This document shows, one piece after another, positions 19,181 through 26,904 of a stretch of DNA of 64,000 nt. Numbering within the stretch: the first letter of the stretch is position 1; each line of letters begins with the position of its first letter. The stretch is from an uncultured Prevotellaceae bacterium. GTDB lineage: Bacteria; Bacteroidota; Bacteroidia; Bacteroidales; Bacteroidaceae. Both the position numbers and the translations under genes were made by a program. Below the pieces are notes generated by a model. That model had not been told where the DNA came from, made no database searches, and worked only from the letters and a program-made list of their open reading frames with translations. The stretch lies in NCBI GenBank assembly GCA_900318995.1, contig ONMR01000008.1, forward strand, positions 1-64,000. The letters run 5' to 3'.

Positions 19181-19459
19181 GGGGAACAGAAGGGGATATA
19201 GTCTCTGAAACTACTCGCCACCGAACTGTCTGTTTGGGGAGACGACGTTCCGTGGCTACTCCGACCCCCTCCAGACCCTAAACGTCGAACTCGTCCTCAT
19301 AGTCCCCTACGGGGCCTAACGTTCCTCAAACATGCGCCGTTCTTAACGGGATCTTCCAGGGGTCTACGCTTAACGCCACTGCACTGACGCTCCCCAAACA
19401 GACAGTCCGGTTGGCTACTGCAAATAGCAAGTTTCTGAGACTATATACCCCGGTCCCGT
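19181..19459 (-). repeat. Structured repeat element, copy A (about 280 bp)
   Basis: This fills the gap between nadK and argD. Read on the minus strand it aligns over most of its length with 50751-51025: GGGGTATA-type ends, a core containing CCCGTTAAGAACGGCGCATG, GCCCCGTAGGGG and GAGTTCGACGTTTAGGGTC, and a GTAGTTTCAGA near the far end. A 21-bp internal stem pairs 19221-19241 with 19390-19410 (one G:U). No ORF is apparent. Ends are less perfect than in copy B. Confidence 0.85.
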
Positions 19460-19463
19460 TTGA

Positions 19464-20588
19464 TTAATTTATAATCTTGGAATAGGATTCAAGGAAGCGG
19501 TCGGCATCCTGTTTGGTGATGCAGAGGGGCGGGAGGAGGCGGATTACGTTGGTTCCGCTTACTCCGGTGAATATGTGCTCCTCCATGAGCAGGCGCTGAC
19601 GGATCTCCTTGATGGGCTGGTCAAACTCCATTCCTATCATGAGGCCTCGGCCGCGTACCTCCTTGGGTCCGGGAATCTGCTTGAGCTGCTCCAGCAGGTA
19701 AGAGCCTACTGTGGCCGCATTCTCTACCAGATGCTCGCTCTCCATCACATCGAGCACGGCGTTTGCGGCGGCGCATGCCAAATGGTTGCCGCCGAATGTG
19801 GTACCCAGTTGGCCGATGACGGGCTGGAACATTGGGCTGATGAGCAGACCTCCGCAGGGCAGGCCGTTGGCTATACCCTTGGCTACGGTGATAAGGTCCG
19901 GCTTGATGCCGTTGTACTGGTGGGCAAAGAACCTGCCGCTGCGTCCGTAACCGCTCTGGATCTCATCCAGAATCAGCACTGTGCCGTGGGCAGTGCAGGC
20001 CTCGCGGATTCCGTGCATATACTCATCGGTGGGAACCTGAATTCCACCTACGCCTTGTATACCTTCAATTATCAGGGCAGCCACATCACCCTTGGCAAGC
20101 TCGGCCTTTGCAGCCTCCAGGTCTCCCCAAGGCAGATAGGTCACATGACCGCATGCGTTGATGGGAGCTATGATCTTGGGGTTATCGGTCACCTCGACAG
20201 CCAATGAAGTACGGCCGTGGAATGCTTTCTTAAGGGAGAGCACGCGGCTTCGGCCGGTATGGAACGATGCCAGCTTGAGAGCATTCTCATTGGCCTCGGC
20301 TCCGCTGTTGATCATGAAGAAACTGTAATCCTCATAACCGCAGACGCGGCCCAGATGCTCTGCAAACTGCTCCTGCAGACGGTTTATCACGGAATTTGAA
20401 TAGAAGCCCAGAGTAGCCACCTGACGGCTCACGGCCTCCACGTAATGCGGATGTGCGTGGCCGATGCTTATAACTGCGTGACCACCGTAAAGGTCCAGGT
20501 ACTCCTGGCCGTTCTCATCCCACACTTTCTGTCCCTGTCCCTTTACGATATTGACCGGGAACAGGCTATATACTGGAAATAATTTCAT
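19464..20588 (-). CDS. argD: Acetylornithine (or succinylornithine) aminotransferase
   Basis: 374 residues, class III PLP aminotransferase. It shows SGAEANENALKLA, the PLP-binding ILDEIQSGYGRSGRF and the lysine in LITVAKGIANGLPCGG. It makes N-acylglutamate semialdehyde into N-acylornithine. Last gene of the argR-GNAT-argG-pspC-argC-argD set. Bacteroides fragilis uses N-succinyl rather than N-acetyl intermediates, so the acyl group here is uncertain. Confidence 0.94.
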   Translation of the reverse strand: MKLFPVYSLFPVNIVKGQGQKVWDENGQEYLDLYGGHAVISIGHAHPHYVEAVSRQVATLGFYSNSVINRLQEQFAEHLGRVCGYEDYSFFMINSGAEANENALKLASFHTGRSRVLSLKKAFHGRTSLAVEVTDNPKIIAPINACGHVTYLPWGDLEAAKAELAKGDVAALIIEGIQGVGGIQVPTDEYMHGIREACTAHGTVLILDEIQSGYGRSGRFFAHQYNGIKPDLITVAKGIANGLPCGGLLISPMFQPVIGQLGTTFGGNHLACAAANAVLDVMESEHLVENAATVGSYLLEQLKQIPGPKEVRGRGLMIGMEFDQPIKEIRQRLLMEEHIFTGVSGTNVIRLLPPLCITKQDADRFLESYSKIIN

Positions 20589-20595
20589 TATTTAC

Positions 20596-20665
20596 TTTGG
20601 CTTTGGCATTGGCGTTAGCTGTTAACACACCGGATGGCGGCCAAAGCCAACGCCAACGCCAACGT
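20596..20665. repeat. Palindromic GGCTTTGGC repeat between argC and argD
   Basis: TTTGGCTTTGGCATTGGCGT on one side is answered by GCCAAAGCCAACGCCAACGC about 25 bp later, giving an imperfect hairpin that occupies the whole gap. Shared words with 15495-15539 suggest one dispersed repeat type. Confidence 0.6.
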
Positions 20666-20668
20666 TAT

Positions 20669-21637
20669 TTAGAAACCGGATGACTTAAGAATCAAACCGG
20701 TAGTTTCTTTAAGATTGAACAAGAGGTTCATGTTGTGCACAGCCGTGCCGCTGGCGCCCTTGAGCAGATTGTCTATGCAAGAGACAATAAGCAGTTTGTC
20801 ATCATGCTTCTCCAGATGGATGAGGCACTTGTTGGTGTTTACCACCTGCTTAAGGTCTATCTGCTCCTCAACCACATGAACAAATGAATCCTCCGCATAA
20901 TACTCGCGGTATATACGGTACAACTCTTCAATATCGACTGCATTCTTGACAACCACGGTAGCGAATATGCCGCGGGTAAAGTCGCCTCGATAGGGAATGA
21001 AGTTGATATCGGAATCAAAGCTGCTCTGCAGGTGCTTTATGGACTGTATTATCTCGGGCAGATGCTGATGGGTGAACGGCTTGTAGATGCTGATATTGTT
21101 GTTACGCCAGCTGAAGTGGGTGGTTGCACCCGGTTTTACGCCTGCACCCGTGCTGCCTGTGATGGCATTCACGTAGATATCATCGTTGAGCATCAGGTTG
21201 CGGGCCAGAGGCAGCAGTGCCAGCTGGATGGCAGTGGCAAAGCAGCCGGGATTGGCTACGTACTGGCTCTTGCAGATGGCGCGACGGTTCAGCTCGGGCA
21301 GTCCGTATATGAACGGATTGTCTTCGGCCTCCAGGCGGTAATCCATGGAGAGGTCAATCACCTTCAGGCCTTCAGGCAGAGTGTTGGCCTCCATGAACTT
21401 GCGGGTATCGCCATGAGCGGTGCAGAAAAACAGCACATCGATGGTATCCAGCGGCAACTGATCGGTGAAAACCATATCGGTTTCACCCATCAGTCCCTCA
21501 TGCACTGCGCTCAGCTTGTTGCCGGCGTTGCTGGTGCTGTTCACAAAAACAATCTCGGCATCGGGATGCCCCAGCAGTATGCGTATTAGTTCACCGGCGG
21601 TATAACCGGCACCTCCTATGATTCCTACTTTTATCAT
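20669..21637 (-). CDS. argC: N-acetyl-gamma-glutamyl-phosphate reductase
   Basis: 322 residues. N-terminal NADP fold [21 protein letters not shown]; catalytic Cys in [28 protein letters not shown] and the late motif HQHLPEI are present. It reduces N-acylglutamyl phosphate. Its ATG overlaps the stop of the PspC gene by 4 bp. Confidence 0.96.
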   Translation of the reverse strand: MIKVGIIGGAGYTAGELIRILLGHPDAEIVFVNSTSNAGNKLSAVHEGLMGETDMVFTDQLPLDTIDVLFFCTAHGDTRKFMEANTLPEGLKVIDLSMDYRLEAEDNPFIYGLPELNRRAICKSQYVANPGCFATAIQLALLPLARNLMLNDDIYVNAITGSTGAGVKPGATTHFSWRNNNISIYKPFTHQHLPEIIQSIKHLQSSFDSDINFIPYRGDFTRGIFATVVVKNAVDIEELYRIYREYYAEDSFVHVVEEQIDLKQVVNTNKCLIHLEKHDDKLLIVSCIDNLLKGASGTAVHNMNLLFNLKETTGLILKSSGF

Positions 21638-21825
21638 TTCTTCTCAGGCATTACCAAAGCGCAGATAAGGTAAGCCAGCAGGCCACCTCCGGCACAAAGA
21701 AGTAATACGAGGAAAATGATGCGCATTATTGTCACATCGACATCGAAATACTCGGCAAAACCGCCGCATACACCAAGAATCTTTCTATCGGTCTTGGACC
21801 TGTAGAGTTTCTTTGCTTCTGACAT
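21634..21825 (-). CDS. Small PspC-domain membrane protein
   Basis: 63 residues: [55 protein letters not shown] is a complete PspC domain with one membrane segment. PspC proteins are linked to envelope stress. It is placed inside the arginine operon between argG and argC, overlapping argC by 4 bp, which is odd for its function. Confidence 0.88.
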   Translation of the reverse strand: MSEAKKLYRSKTDRKILGVCGGFAEYFDVDVTIMRIIFLVLLLCAGGGLLAYLICALVMPEKK

Positions 21826-21874
21826 AATTCAAATCTTTAAAATTGTTTGTAAACAAGGGTAAATATACAAAATT

Positions 21875-23077
21875 TTATCTCTCCTCATCCGGATGAACGC
21901 TGTAATAAGCGCGCAACGGGGTAGAAGTGATCTTGATGAATCCTTTGGCGTCATCGGCCGTCCAGGCCTTGGCACCCTCACCGTACTCACCCAGCTTGTT
22001 GTGTACCAGATCATCGGGAGTATCGCAACCTACGGTCTGGAAGCTGTACGGACGGAGTTCCAGGGTTACGGTGCCGTTCACGTTACGCTGTGAGCTGGCC
22101 AGCATTGCCTCGATATCGGGCATTACGGGCTCCAGATACTGGCTCTCATGCAGGAACATTCCGTACCAGTTGGCCACCTGATCCTTCCAGTACTGCTGCC
22201 ACTTGGACAGGGTGTACTTCTCAAGGAAACGGTGTGCGCCGATGATAAGCATCGGGGCGGCAGCCTCAAAGCCCACGCGGCCCTTTATGCCGATGATGGT
22301 GTCACCCACGTGGCAGTCACGACCTATTGCGTATGCGGCACCTATCTTCTCAACCTCCTGTATGGCCTTGATGCGGTCACTGAACTTCTTGCCGTTAACG
22401 GCTACCAGCTCGCCCTTCTCAAAGCCCAGGCTCAGAATCTCCGATCCTTCCTTGGTGGGATGCTTAAGATATGCGCTCTCGGGCAGACCCTGTTTGCTGT
22501 CCAGGATCTCACCGCCGCAGATTGATGTGCCCCATATACCTACGTTGTATGAGTATTTGAGCTTGGTAAAGTCGGCGCTGAAACCGTTGGCGTTCAGGTA
22601 ATCTATCTCCTCCTTGCGGCTCAGGTTGCGGTCACGGGTCAGGGTTATTATCTCCACACCGGGGGCTTTTACCAGGAATGTCATGTCAAAACGTATCTGG
22701 TCATTACCTGCACCGGTAGATCCGTGTGCTATTGCATCGGCACCAATCTCATTGGCGTACTTGGCAATTGCCAGAGCCTGGAAGATACGCTCTGATGAGA
22801 CGGATATGGGATAGCAATTGTTACGCAGAACATTGCCGAAAACCATATACTTGAGTGATTTTTCATAATACTCCTGAGTCACGTCAAGCGTTACGTACTT
22901 GACTGCACCCAGCTTATAGGCGTTCTCCTCATTCTTCTTGAGCTGCTCGGGGCTGAAGCCGCCGGTGTTGGCGCATGCGGCATAGACCTCATAACCCATC
23001 TCACGGGTCAGATACATCACATTGTAGCTTGTATCCAGACCACCCGAAAAAGCAACTACTACTTTCTTCTTAGCCAT
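21875..23077 (-). CDS. argG: Argininosuccinate synthase
   Basis: 400 residues. The ATP-pyrophosphatase P-loop VVVAFSGGLDTSYNVMYL opens the protein, followed by AHGSTGAGNDQIRF and SICGGEILDSKQGLPESAY. It joins citrulline and aspartate. It is 4 bp from the GNAT gene. Confidence 0.96.
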   Translation of the reverse strand: MAKKKVVVAFSGGLDTSYNVMYLTREMGYEVYAACANTGGFSPEQLKKNEENAYKLGAVKYVTLDVTQEYYEKSLKYMVFGNVLRNNCYPISVSSERIFQALAIAKYANEIGADAIAHGSTGAGNDQIRFDMTFLVKAPGVEIITLTRDRNLSRKEEIDYLNANGFSADFTKLKYSYNVGIWGTSICGGEILDSKQGLPESAYLKHPTKEGSEILSLGFEKGELVAVNGKKFSDRIKAIQEVEKIGAAYAIGRDCHVGDTIIGIKGRVGFEAAAPMLIIGAHRFLEKYTLSKWQQYWKDQVANWYGMFLHESQYLEPVMPDIEAMLASSQRNVNGTVTLELRPYSFQTVGCDTPDDLVHNKLGEYGEGAKAWTADDAKGFIKITSTPLRAYYSVHPDEER

Positions 23078-23081
23078 ATTC

Positions 23082-23681
23082 TTATTTATTACTTTCTATT
23101 TCCTTTATTCTTTTCAGTACATCGTCCGATATCTTGGCGGGCAGATACTCCTCCGGGTCATACAACATTCCGGTGCAGATGCAGTACTTTCGGCCTGTCC
23201 GATGCAGTATGTCCACGTTTACGCAGCCCTCGCAGCCTTTCCAGAACGCCTCATCCTGGGTAAGGTCGGCAAAAGTCACGGGTTTGTAGCCCAACTGTGT
23301 GTTCATGGCCATTACCGCAGCACCGCTGGTAAGCGAGAATATTTTGGCGTGCGGCCAGCGTATGCGGGCCAGAGTAAAAGTCATGTCCTTGATACGTTTG
23401 GCAAGACCGCGACCGCGGTAATCAGGGTGAACAATCAGACCCGATGTGGTCACGTATTTCTTGTCCTGCCAGGTCTCTATGTAGCTGAAACCGGCAAATC
23501 TGTCACCATCGAGCGCTATGACCGCCTTGGCCTCACGCATTTTTTTCAACAAGTATTCGTGGGTACGCTTGGCTATGCCTGTTCCACGCACTTTAGCAGC
23601 TTCAGATATGGTTTCAAGGATGGTATCCACATACTTCTCGTGTGACTCATCCGCAACCACCACATCAATTCCGTTTTCCAT
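23082..23681 (-). CDS. GNAT acyltransferase in the arginine operon
   Basis: 199 residues. The acyl-CoA-binding motif A is HPDYRGRGLAKRIKDMTFTLAR; an additional Cys-containing C-terminal part (WKGCEGCVNVDILHRTGRKYCICTGM) follows. It lies between argR and argG. No argA/argJ is otherwise present in the cluster, so it may supply the N-acylglutamate that starts the pathway; this is inference from position. A different acceptor is possible. Confidence 0.75.
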   Translation of the reverse strand: MENGIDVVVADESHEKYVDTILETISEAAKVRGTGIAKRTHEYLLKKMREAKAVIALDGDRFAGFSYIETWQDKKYVTTSGLIVHPDYRGRGLAKRIKDMTFTLARIRWPHAKIFSLTSGAAVMAMNTQLGYKPVTFADLTQDEAFWKGCEGCVNVDILHRTGRKYCICTGMLYDPEEYLPAKISDDVLKRIKEIESNK

Positions 23682-23700
23682 TTTCCTCTAACAAAAAATA

Positions 23701-24180
23701 TTATAAGGATATGATAATAGGTTCCAACAGTCGTTTTATCTCCATACGGTTTGCACCCTCTGCAAGAACTATCAGCAGAGTGTCATCACCGGCAATTGTT
23801 CCCAATACACCTGGCAGATTATTGTTGTCAACATCATATGCAAGACTGCTTGCATAGCCGGGACGGGTTTTTATTACAGCCATGTTGCCCGAGAAATTCA
23901 GGGAAACAAATCCGTAGCGCGGCTGACTGGATGCAACCTCATCATAACTGCCGCTGCTTTTTTTCTGAAGCAATGCGTGGTTGGGCAGTACGTAGAGATA
24001 ATCCCCATATGTGTTTGCCACCTTGGAGATTTTCATCTTCTTAAGGTCACGTGAAAGTGTTGCCTGAGTAACCGAATAACCTCTGGAGTTAAGAACCTGA
24101 AGCAGTTGGTCCTGATTCTTTATGTCCTGCTCGGAAATAATGAGGCGAATGGCCTCCAAACGATTGTTCTTATTCTTCAT
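23701..24180 (-). CDS. argR: Arginine repressor
   Basis: Start MKNKNNRLEAIRLIISEQDI at 24180 (159 residues); an upstream Met at 24210 would begin inside the promoter. The N-terminal winged HTH (NQDQLLQVLNSRGYSVTQATLSRDLKKMKI) is the ArgR type, and the C-terminal oligomerisation/arginine domain contains GVLGTIAGDDTLLIVLAEG. It should repress the downstream arg genes and itself. Confidence 0.93.
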   Translation of the reverse strand: MKNKNNRLEAIRLIISEQDIKNQDQLLQVLNSRGYSVTQATLSRDLKKMKISKVANTYGDYLYVLPNHALLQKKSSGSYDEVASSQPRYGFVSLNFSGNMAVIKTRPGYASSLAYDVDNNNLPGVLGTIAGDDTLLIVLAEGANRMEIKRLLEPIIISL

Positions 24181-24207
24181 GTTGCATAAATATTCTCGTT
24201 TCGGGTG

Positions 24208-24231
24208 CAAAATTAGGAATAAATATTATTC
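24208..24231 (-). promoter_or_regulatory. argR promoter with adjacent ARG-box-like palindrome
   Basis: On the minus strand TAATTTTG (24208-24215) is a -7 element. Immediately upstream (24217-24231) GAATAA-ATA-TTATTC forms a perfect dyad similar to ARG boxes (TGAAT-n4-ATTCA). Placement fits autoregulation by ArgR. Confidence 0.55.
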
Positions 24232-24272
24232 ATTATACATTCGTACGAGAAATAATTATGCAAAAATCATTT

Positions 24273-24307
24273 AAAAAAATAAGGAGACGACCGTATGGGC
24301 CGCCTCC
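24273..24307 (-). terminator. Terminator after the inositol phosphate synthase gene
   Basis: On the minus strand GGAGGCGGCC pairs, with G:U wobbles, with GGTCGTCTCC around a 4-base loop, followed by TTATTTTTTT. Located just downstream of the gene ending at 24335. Confidence 0.75.
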
Positions 24308-24334
24308 CGTTATTGCATAATGTATATACCTTTA

Positions 24335-25660
24335 TTAATCAAGTTCCTGATCGGCCTCATATCCGCCCAACAGACGTATCTGGTTCTTGAGCATTGCAAA
24401 CTGCTGGAACAGGTCATGTACCGGACGCTCGTCATCATACGTCATAGGCTTCTTGACGTAAAACGACAGCCACTCCTGAACACCTGTAAGACCAGCCCTG
24501 AGAGCAAGGTCGGTGAATATGAGCAGATCCAGACAGATGGGCGCTGCAAGTATGGAGTCACGGCACAGGAAATTGACTTTTATCTGCATGGGATAGTTCA
24601 TCCAGCCGAATATATCGATATTGTCCCAACTCTCCTTATTGTCCTTGCGCGGAGGATAGTAGTTGATCTTAACCTTATGGTATATATCTGTGTACAGTTC
24701 GGGATATTCATCCTGCTCCAGTATCCACTCAATTGATGAAGCCTTGCTGATTCGCTTGGTCTCAAAGTTATCGGGGTGCTCTATCACCTGTCCGTCGCGG
24801 TTGCCCAGGATATTGGTCGAGAACCAGCCCTCAACACCCAACAGACGGGTGCGGAATATGGGAGCCATGGCGCTCTTCATCATGGTCTGGCCGCTCTTGA
24901 AGTCCTTGCCAACTATGGGCAGTCCCTGTTTCCTGGAGAGCTCAAACATCGCCGGTATATCAACGCACACGTTCGGAGCACCCATTATGAACGGGCAACC
25001 CTCCATCAGTGCGGCGTATGCATAAATCATGCTGGGCGAAATATGTTCACGGTCATCGGCCTTCATCGCAGCCTCAAAATCGCTCAGGCTTCCGTGAACC
25101 TTTTCGTTACGCGGGGTGTATTTCTCGGTGCTGGCAATCCAGAACACTATTACACGGCTGCAGCCGTTCTCCTTCTTGAAAGTCTGAATGTCATGGCGCA
25201 GGTTCTGGGCGTAGTTCCAGCGGGTATCGGCTGGCATTGCCCAAAGCGGATCGGGCACACGGCCGAACTGGGGATCAACCAGATTTCTGGCAAAGTCCGG
25301 GTCAAAGCAGGCCTTCATGGGCTTGATTCGCTCCAACTCGTCACGCACGGGCTCGATATCCTCCGGCTTAAGGACCTGACAGTATCTGGCACTCTCGTAT
25401 GCATTGTCAGTGAACACATCCCATGCGCCGAAAACTATATCATTAAGATTTACAAGAGGGACTATATCACCTACATGCTTATACTGTTTCTGGTCACCGC
25501 GTCCCACACGCATCTTGCCCAACTGCGTGAATGAGCCCACAGGGTTTGACAATCCTTTACGCACCATAAGAGTACCGGTGATAAGGGTTGTCGAAACAGC
25601 GCCCAGTCCCACACAAAGTACCCCAAGTTTACCCTTGGCCGTTTTTATATCTGTTGCCAT
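24335..25660 (-). CDS. ino1: Myo-inositol-1-phosphate synthase
   Basis: 441 residues. NAD-binding start GKLGVLCVGLGAVSTTLITG; then GDIVPLVNLNDIVFGAWDV, the conserved GAPNVCVDIPAMFELSR, GKDFKSGQTMMKSAMAPIF and SSIEWILEQDEYPE. It converts glucose-6-phosphate to inositol-1-phosphate. In gut Bacteroides this enzyme feeds inositol phospho- and sphingolipids. Here no lipid gene is adjacent: the neighbours are argR and a divergent aquaporin. Confidence 0.93.
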   Translation of the reverse strand: MATDIKTAKGKLGVLCVGLGAVSTTLITGTLMVRKGLSNPVGSFTQLGKMRVGRGDQKQYKHVGDIVPLVNLNDIVFGAWDVFTDNAYESARYCQVLKPEDIEPVRDELERIKPMKACFDPDFARNLVDPQFGRVPDPLWAMPADTRWNYAQNLRHDIQTFKKENGCSRVIVFWIASTEKYTPRNEKVHGSLSDFEAAMKADDREHISPSMIYAYAALMEGCPFIMGAPNVCVDIPAMFELSRKQGLPIVGKDFKSGQTMMKSAMAPIFRTRLLGVEGWFSTNILGNRDGQVIEHPDNFETKRISKASSIEWILEQDEYPELYTDIYHKVKINYYPPRKDNKESWDNIDIFGWMNYPMQIKVNFLCRDSILAAPICLDLLIFTDLALRAGLTGVQEWLSFYVKKPMTYDDERPVHDLFQQFAMLKNQIRLLGGYEADQELD

Positions 25661-25683
25661 TATATTCTCGTTTTAGTTAAAGG

Positions 25684-25712
25684 CAAATTTAACCCAAAAA
25701 ACCGAACAACAA
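25684..25712 (-). promoter_or_regulatory. ino1 promoter
   Basis: On the minus strand TTTG, an 18-bp spacer and TAAATTTG (25684-25691) form a near-ideal Bacteroidetes promoter 24 bp before the ino1 ATG. It is the best-formed promoter I see in the window. Confidence 0.7.
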
Positions 25713-25786
25713 ATGTCATCATTCAATAATTATTTCATAAATTAGCGATTCAAAAACAATTTTTATTAAACCAAACAAAGATATTT

Positions 25787-26452
25787 ATGAAAAAGTACTT
25801 AGCTGAAATGATCGGAACCATGGTTCTGGTTCTTATGGGTTGCGGCGCTGCTGTCAGCCTGGGTTGCACACCTGCAGGTATCGGAGTTCCCGGTGTAGTA
25901 GGAACTGCACTTGCTTTTGGTCTTGCTGTAATTGCTATGGCATACACAATCGGCGGAATTTCAGGTTGCCACATCAACCCCGCTATAACCCTTGGCGTAT
26001 GGCTTTCAGGCCGTATGAGCGGCAAAGATGCCATCATGTATGTTATCTTCCAGATAATCGGCGCCATTATAGGTGCAGCCATCCTGTTTGCCATCACTCC
26101 CGGCGGACTTGGTGAGAACGCTTGCCAGCAGGGCATCAGCACTGGCGTAGGTTTTGTTGCAGAGCTTGTATTCACATGCGTATTCGTCCTGGTTGTTCTT
26201 GGAACTACCGATGCCAAGAAGGGAGCCGGAAACCTGGCTGGACTTGCCATTGGTCTTACTCTTGTCCTGGTACATCTGGTTTGCATCCGCTACACCGGAA
26301 CATCGGTTAACCCCGCCCGTTCAATCGGTCCCGCTATTTTTGCCGGTGGCGCTGCCCTCAATCAGCTGTGGATATTCATAGTAGCTCCTCTTTGTGGTGG
26401 AGCAGTTGCAGCTGGCCTGTGGAAGATGATTAGCTGCGACAGCGAGAAATAA
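25787..26452 (+). CDS. aqpZ: Aquaporin (MIP family)
   Basis: 221 residues, six membrane segments. Both NPA boxes are intact: GCHINPAITLGVW (about residue 65) and TSVNPARSIGPAIF (about residue 178). The arginine after the second NPA and small residues near it suggest a water channel of AqpZ type. Divergent from ino1; followed by a terminator. Confidence 0.93.
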   Translation: MKKYLAEMIGTMVLVLMGCGAAVSLGCTPAGIGVPGVVGTALAFGLAVIAMAYTIGGISGCHINPAITLGVWLSGRMSGKDAIMYVIFQIIGAIIGAAILFAITPGGLGENACQQGISTGVGFVAELVFTCVFVLVVLGTTDAKKGAGNLAGLAIGLTLVLVHLVCIRYTGTSVNPARSIGPAIFAGGAALNQLWIFIVAPLCGGAVAAGLWKMISCDSEK

Positions 26453-26472
26453 TCTATCAACGCAAAATCATA

Positions 26473-26507
26473 AAAGGCGGTTCTGTCAAATCAGAATCGC
26501 CTTTTTT
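26473..26507 (+). terminator. Rho-independent terminator of aqpZ
   Basis: AAAAGGCGGTTCTG pairs with CAGAATCGCCTTTT across TCAAAT, one G:U, then a T-run. 20 bp after the aqpZ stop. Confidence 0.85.
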
Positions 26508-26509
26508 AT

Positions 26510-26548
26510 AAATGATACCATTGGGGTCAGGCCCCTTTGGTATCATTT
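26510..26548. repeat. Palindromic GGGGTC-family repeat, copy 2
   Basis: AAATGATACCA (26510-26520) mirrors TGGTATCATTT (26538-26548); the centre is TTGGGGTCAGGCCCCT. The right arm contains the BlaI-like gene's stop codon (AAA TGA), exactly as the copy at 8329-8415 does for folE. Confidence 0.85.
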
Positions 26549-26902
26549 CAGCTCACTGAGGAGCGCCATCAGGTCGCTGATATCGGACTCAGTGAGGTCG
26601 CTGTCGCGGATAAAGGTATTCAGAAGGGATTTGGCCGACCCCCCAAAGAGGCTGTCCTTCATGTGCTTTAGTATCCATCGGTTGTACTCAGGCTTTTCCA
26701 CAAGCGGATAAAAAATGAACTTCTTGCCATCACGCTTGTGGGCCAGGAATCCCTTCTCCTCCAGAATCTTCATGAAGGTCTGGATAGTATTGTAAGCAGG
26801 TTTGGGCTCAGGCAGACGCTGCAACACATCATCCACGCAGCAGTTGCGCACCTCCCAGATGACGTTCATCACCTCCTGCTCTCTTTCTGATAATGCTTTC
26901 AT
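26543..26902 (-). CDS. BlaI/MecI-family repressor
   Basis: 119 residues. The winged helix is LSEREQEVMNVIWEVRNCCVDDVLQRLPEPKPAYNTIQTFMKILEEKGFLAHKRDGKKFIFYPLV, followed by a helical dimerisation tail. Known relatives bind dyads until a BlaR1-type protease triggers their cleavage. It is 2 bp after the M56 gene and presumably cotranscribed. No beta-lactamase gene is close. Confidence 0.9.
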   Translation of the reverse strand: MKALSEREQEVMNVIWEVRNCCVDDVLQRLPEPKPAYNTIQTFMKILEEKGFLAHKRDGKKFIFYPLVEKPEYNRWILKHMKDSLFGGSAKSLLNTFIRDSDLTESDISDLMALLSELK

Positions 26903-26904
26903 AG

